Positions 33,355 to 36,065 of a DNA stretch of 36,065 bases are shown here, one piece after another (within the stretch, counting starts at the first letter, position 1; each line of letters begins with the position of its first letter). The position numbers were made by a program, and so were the translations under genes. A model generated the notes under the pieces. That model searched no databases. It was not told the origin of the DNA and was given only the letters and a program-made list of their open reading frames with translations. The DNA comes from Clostridium tepidiprofundi DSM 19306. GTDB taxonomy: Bacteria > Bacillota > Clostridia > Clostridiales > Clostridiaceae. The stretch is taken from NCBI RefSeq assembly GCF_001594005.1, contig NZ_LTBA01000003.1, positions 89,537 to 125,601 of the forward strand, written 5' to 3'.

Positions 33355-33486
33355 TAGAAGAACATCCCCTTATTTGGTATAATTGAATCACAACAAACAA
33401 AAACCAAGAAAGGAATGTTCTCCATGAATACAATTATACCAAATAATGATACTGAAAAAAAGTTTAATAAATCTATTTATTTTTAG
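33355..33486 (+). pseudogene. 5' remnant of a transposase-like gene with interleaved inverted repeats
   Basis: AAAGGA precedes ATG 33424. The frame MNTIIPNNDTEKKFNKSIYF stops at 33486 after 20 residues, inside the 3' end of the opposing gene. The start resembles DDE transposases of clostridial insertion sequences, but the match is short. Upstream are the inverted pairs AGAACAT/ATGTTCT and TTTGGTATAATTG/CAATTATACCAAA, in interleaved order. Confidence 0.4.
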
Positions 33487-33994
33487 ATGAAAAAGATTTT
33501 GGTATTGGAAGTTTATTAATTTTAGAGATTAACCATTTTTTTGATCCATTTACTTCTATTTTAGATACAGTTAATTGCCCTCTTATATTTTCTTTAACGG
33601 TTTTCTTTTCATCAACATATTTAAGATACAAATCTAAACTATAATCATATACTGTACCATTATCCTCTTCACTACACTTTTTAATAGATAAGTTCTTTAT
33701 AGAAGTATTAAATTTAATATTATATCCTGCCATCACATTCAATAAAGATAATCTATCACATATCAGTTCATTGAAAGCGTCTTCTGTTGTAAGTTCTCTT
33801 AATCTATTATCAAATTTATTTTTAGGATAGCATATTTGATATTTTCTTAAATCAAAATTGCTTATGTCTGAAACTGTATAAAATGTATCTAGAAAATTTT
33901 TAACAGCCCTAATTTTTGGGTTGTTATACCTTATTACAATAAACGAGCAAACAAAAATAAAAACAATAAGACCTATAGAAATTATTTTTTTCAT
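33473..33994 (-). CDS. Membrane-anchored/exported protein of unknown function (173 aa)
   Basis: A hydrophobic N-terminus KKIISIGLIVFIFVCSFIVI (signal anchor) precedes a soluble domain FLDTFYTVSDISNFDLRKYQ...YDYSLDLYLKYVDEKKTVKE..IRGQLTVSKIEVNG. This looks like an NTF2/SnoaL-like or DUF-type exported fold with mixed beta sheet, ending KWLISKINKLPIPK. AAGGT lies 6 bases before the ATG. Function unknown. Its last codons abut the transposase-like remnant. Confidence 0.82.
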   Translation of the reverse strand: MKKIISIGLIVFIFVCSFIVIRYNNPKIRAVKNFLDTFYTVSDISNFDLRKYQICYPKNKFDNRLRELTTEDAFNELICDRLSLLNVMAGYNIKFNTSIKNLSIKKCSEEDNGTVYDYSLDLYLKYVDEKKTVKENIRGQLTVSKIEVNGSKKWLISKINKLPIPKSFSSKNK

Positions 33995-34079
33995 TGTTTT
34001 ACCTTATTATGTAGTATTTTACTGTACTACACATTAATTATATTATTTCTTAATATTAGAGTCAAACATTTAATTTACT

Positions 34080-34152
34080 TTTTTTGTAATTGAATTTATA
34101 AATTTAAGTTACTTATTGTGGCTTAGACATTGTAATGATTTTTGCTCATTTA
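34080..34152. mobile_element. 150-bp TA-flanked MITE-like element, partial copy
   Basis: Only the right end remains: TTACTTATTGT, a 14-base insertion, AATGATTTTTGCTCATTTA. It matches the right end of the copy at 580-729. The rest of the gap 33995-34272 has only AT-rich sequence with a GATATAAT -10-like motif. Confidence 0.65.
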
Positions 34153-34272
34153 ATGCATGAATAAATATTGGGGTTAACAGAAATAATATTATATGATATA
34201 ATAACAATATAACAACAAGTAGTTTTTAAAACTATGTATTGTTATATTACGATTGAATAGGAGTGATTTTAT

Positions 34273-34923
34273 ATGACATCAAAATTTAGAGAACCGGCTA
34301 GTGGATTTAGCCATTTATTTGGTTCATTTGTTTCAATAATAGGGCTAGTAATATTATTAGTCTATGCAAACTCAATTACTAATTTCCCCAAACTATCGCT
34401 AATAGCTATAATTATATTTGGAATTAGCATGATTGCTTTATACAGTGCAAGTTCTATATACCATTTAATAGTATCTTCTGAAAAAGTTATATATATTCTT
34501 AGAAAACTAGATCATTCGATGATTTATGTTTTAATAGCTGGAACATATACCCCTATATGTTTAATACTTTTAGACGGTAATTTAAGATGGATAGTATTCA
34601 TAAGTATTTGGACACTTGCTATACTAGGAATTATTCTTAAAATGGTTTGGTTTAATGCACCAAGGTGGTTATCTACATTATTTTATATAGTAATGGGATG
34701 GTTAGCAGTATTTTTAATATCTCCACTCTCAAAAAAAGCAACTTTAGGTGGAATTGTTTGGTTATTTGCTGGTGGAATTGCATACACTATTGGTGGCATC
34801 ATATATGCAACAAAATGGCCCAAAATCAAATCGAAAATATTCGGTTTTCATGAAATTTTTCATATATTTGTACTAATAGGTAGCTTTTGTCACTACTGGA
34901 TGGTTATTAGATATATAATTTAG
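34273..34923 (+). CDS. Hemolysin III / PAQR-family membrane protein
   Basis: 216 aa, seven TMs. The signature begins REPASGFSHLFGSFVSIIGL. Conserved residues include LDHSMIYVLIAGTYTPICL (His and Asp), SASSIYH, and the C-terminal HEIFHIFVLIGSFCHYWMV. These His/Asp/Ser residues form the putative zinc site of the PAQR/HlyIII family. The function in bacteria is unclear and the haemolysin name is historical. TAGGAG lies 9 bases before the ATG. Monocistronic. Confidence 0.95.
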   Translation: MTSKFREPASGFSHLFGSFVSIIGLVILLVYANSITNFPKLSLIAIIIFGISMIALYSASSIYHLIVSSEKVIYILRKLDHSMIYVLIAGTYTPICLILLDGNLRWIVFISIWTLAILGIILKMVWFNAPRWLSTLFYIVMGWLAVFLISPLSKKATLGGIVWLFAGGIAYTIGGIIYATKWPKIKSKIFGFHEIFHIFVLIGSFCHYWMVIRYII

Positions 34924-34949
34924 ACACAACGTACTAAGCAAAGAAAAAT

Positions 34950-35016
34950 AAACTCGTTTTGCTAAAGCAAAAACTTCAAAAAAACTTCAATCTCCTACTT
35001 ATAAAAGTGGGAGATT
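34950..35016. terminator. Double-hairpin repeat/terminator between convergent genes
   Basis: AAACTCGTTTTGCTAAAGCA followed by AATCTCCTACTTATAAAAGT and GGGAGATT. The second hairpin is followed on the minus strand by GAAGTTTTTTTG, a good terminator for the ABC-2 permease gene. The same two-part sequence occurs at 18793-18855 and, decayed, at 14218-14272; the second hairpin resembles the left end of the mini-IS605 element. Confidence 0.75.
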
Positions 35017-35038
35017 GATAATCATATTCTCTACTATT

Positions 35039-35827
35039 TCAATACTTTCTTCCTTCCCACCTTTTAAACCACATTACTCCAATGACACATATAATCAAAA
35101 AGGATACAATAGCTATAGGTATGCCTTTAATCATTTCTTTTTCAAATATACTTTTCAAAAAATTTCCATTTACATTTTTAAACTTTGAGAAACCTTTAAG
35201 AGTGTATACAGGCATAGTACCAATTCTTCCAGACCAAGCCCAAGGAACAAATTGCCATACCCTGTCCCCCATGCCTGTTTGCAAAATCGCCCCTAGTACA
35301 GCACCCCCTACTGCTAGAGATATTGTAGACCCAACACCAAAATTTATACTGATAATTAAGTATAACCCATATAAAAATAATGAGCCCAATATTGTAAAAA
35401 ATGTTCCTTCTAAAAATACTCCATATTGAATATTTGCTGTTGGATAAAGGATTTTTATACCTAATAACAAAACTCCCACAGATACAAACATATCCACTAT
35501 GGTAACTAAAATTATCATAAATAATTTACCTAAATATATTGTATTTCTTGATAAAGGAACCAATAATAATCTTCTAAATTCTCCAGCAGAATCCTCTACT
35601 ATAATATTGAGAGCTGTTAAAATTCCTGCCATCATAGTCAAACCCATACCAATTGTTGAAAAATAAGTTCCATATACTTTAATTTGAAAAGTATAATCAA
35701 TTTTATAAACAGATATGTAAGCCAATATCAACATTGAAAATAATATAGGAACTAATAATACTACATATCTAAAAACAGTCCTCTTAGTTTTCATCCACTC
35801 TGATATCATAGTTCTTATTAAAAACAT
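35039..35827 (-). CDS. ABC-2-type transporter permease
   Basis: 262 aa, six predicted TMs. The N-terminal SEWMKTKRTVFRYVVLLVP is typical of ABC-2 membrane proteins of lantibiotic-immunity/BcrB-type exporters (EW-K-KRT motif). Further TMs include IGMGLTMMAGILTALNIIVE, VDMFVSVGVLLLGIKILYP and ISLAVGGAVLGAILQ, with the last at about 237-253. Such permeases pair with a separate ATPase gene, normally just upstream; here the upstream 240 bases are non-coding structured DNA. No clear ribosome binding site precedes the ATG at 35827, so it may be displaced from its operon. Confidence 0.9.
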   Translation of the reverse strand: MFLIRTMISEWMKTKRTVFRYVVLLVPILFSMLILAYISVYKIDYTFQIKVYGTYFSTIGMGLTMMAGILTALNIIVEDSAGEFRRLLLVPLSRNTIYLGKLFMIILVTIVDMFVSVGVLLLGIKILYPTANIQYGVFLEGTFFTILGSLFLYGLYLIISINFGVGSTISLAVGGAVLGAILQTGMGDRVWQFVPWAWSGRIGTMPVYTLKGFSKFKNVNGNFLKSIFEKEMIKGIPIAIVSFLIICVIGVMWFKRWEGRKY

Positions 35828-35849
35828 AATTTCAGCGAGCCTGATTTCT

Positions 35850-35881
35850 AAAATTTAGACAATCTTACCTGTCTAAATTTT
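35850..35881. terminator. 11-bp palindrome, terminator-like, upstream of the permease
   Basis: AAAATTTAGAC, 10-base loop, GTCTAAATTTT. T-rich on the plus strand (AAATTTTTC). It could terminate a transcript from the structured region or be an element end. Confidence 0.5.
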
Positions 35882-35887
35882 TCACCT

Positions 35888-36065
35888 TATAGGACTAATA
35901 AGATGGTGGTATCACAGGATTCAACCACTAGGATAGCATTGCTAAATCTCGTCTTGCCACTATTGTTCAATTATCCCAATAGAGTCCTACAAGATTATGG
36001 GAGTTACCCATTCCTCAAAATATTTTAATCACCTAAGCCTTTCCTACTAGGTGTACTTAGGCAAT
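35888..36065. other. Highly structured non-coding sequence at the window edge
   Basis: Contains several paired segments: TAGGACT 35890 with AGTCCTA 35983, GTGGT 35906 with ACCAC 35924, TAGCATTGCTA 35934, TGGGAGTTACCCA 35998, and CCTAAG 36032 with CTTAGG 36056. No ORF of note in either strand. It looks like a folded RNA or a transposon end, but I cannot assign a family, and it runs out of the window. Confidence 0.45.

Noticed and set aside
35888-35990. T-box leader, suggested by GGTGGTATCAC
   Set aside because: The T-box core (TGGNACCGCG-type bulge, specifier stem) is not present and no aminoacyl-tRNA synthetase or amino-acid gene follows.
1-36065. CRISPR arrays, tRNA and rRNA genes, prophage
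   Set aside because: No regularly spaced identical repeats, no cloverleaf or conserved rRNA segments, and no phage structural genes were seen on either strand.

Overview
The window looks like a chromosomal stretch of a low-GC, endospore-forming Clostridium (sensu lato). Base composition is strongly AT-rich, Shine-Dalgarno sequences are strong (AGGAGG/GGGG), GTG and TTG starts are common, and spore-surface-like proteins, an Fe-dependent alcohol dehydrogenase and what appears to be a selenoprotein are present. The species cannot be named from the sequence alone. I see no rRNA, tRNA, CRISPR array or prophage.

Layout. 1-504: the start of a CstA-type carbon-starvation transporter, cut by the window edge. 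780-1292: a small protein of unknown function. 1610-7712, all on the minus strand: an envelope-sensing module in transcription order FtsX-type ABC permease, ABC ATPase, exported lysine-rich helical protein, OmpR-type response regulator, histidine kinase. 7843-8413: a 76-aa cysteine-rich protein and a 67-aa protein. 8758-9793: a TPR lipoprotein-like or membrane-anchored protein behind a long leader ending in an attenuator-like terminator. 10134-11234: Fe-ADH. 11272-11760: an acidic/lysine-rich lipoprotein. 11888-12666: a perfect sigma-A promoter, a ykkC-class riboswitch (subtype-2-like) with an overlapping terminator, and a GNAT acetyltransferase. 12885-14210: a membrane-anchored beta-propeller-like protein. 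14414-14992: a thioredoxin-fold lipoprotein whose first redox Cys codon is UGA, followed at bacterial SECIS spacing by a perfect hairpin; I call it a probable selenoprotein. 15087-17438: an ECF sigma-factor operon (DUF4097/LiaF-like protein, sigma factor, one-TM anti-sigma-like protein, small multi-TM protein). 17739-21907: CPBP protease, chemoreceptor, EamA exporter. 22082-27797: a cluster of two beta-propeller/coiled-coil paralogues, a DNRLRE-domain protein and a Cys-rich protein with a sigma-K-like promoter, probably spore-surface related. 27999-31172: MFS transporter, glycerophosphodiester phosphodiesterase and MTAP-family phosphorylase. 31542-34923: a decayed region with an N-truncated SdpI-like gene, an RmlD-like reductase, a miniature IS605-like element that keeps an omega-RNA-like end but no tnpB, a transposase-like 5' remnant, and a hemolysin-III-family gene. 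35039-36065: an ABC-2 permease and a highly structured non-coding edge.

Two families of short palindromic mobile elements punctuate the gaps: a 150-bp TA-flanked element (two full copies, one partial) and an AGGCAT-ended element of 56-161 bp (at least nine copies, two of them nearly identical and flanking the phosphorylase gene). Several genes carry a long perfect stem-loop immediately upstream of the ribosome binding site. The most notable observations are the UGA/SECIS thioredoxin-like lipoprotein, the ykkC riboswitch on an acetyltransferase gene, the orphan omega-RNA-like mini-element, and the propeller/DNRLRE/Cys-rich cluster.
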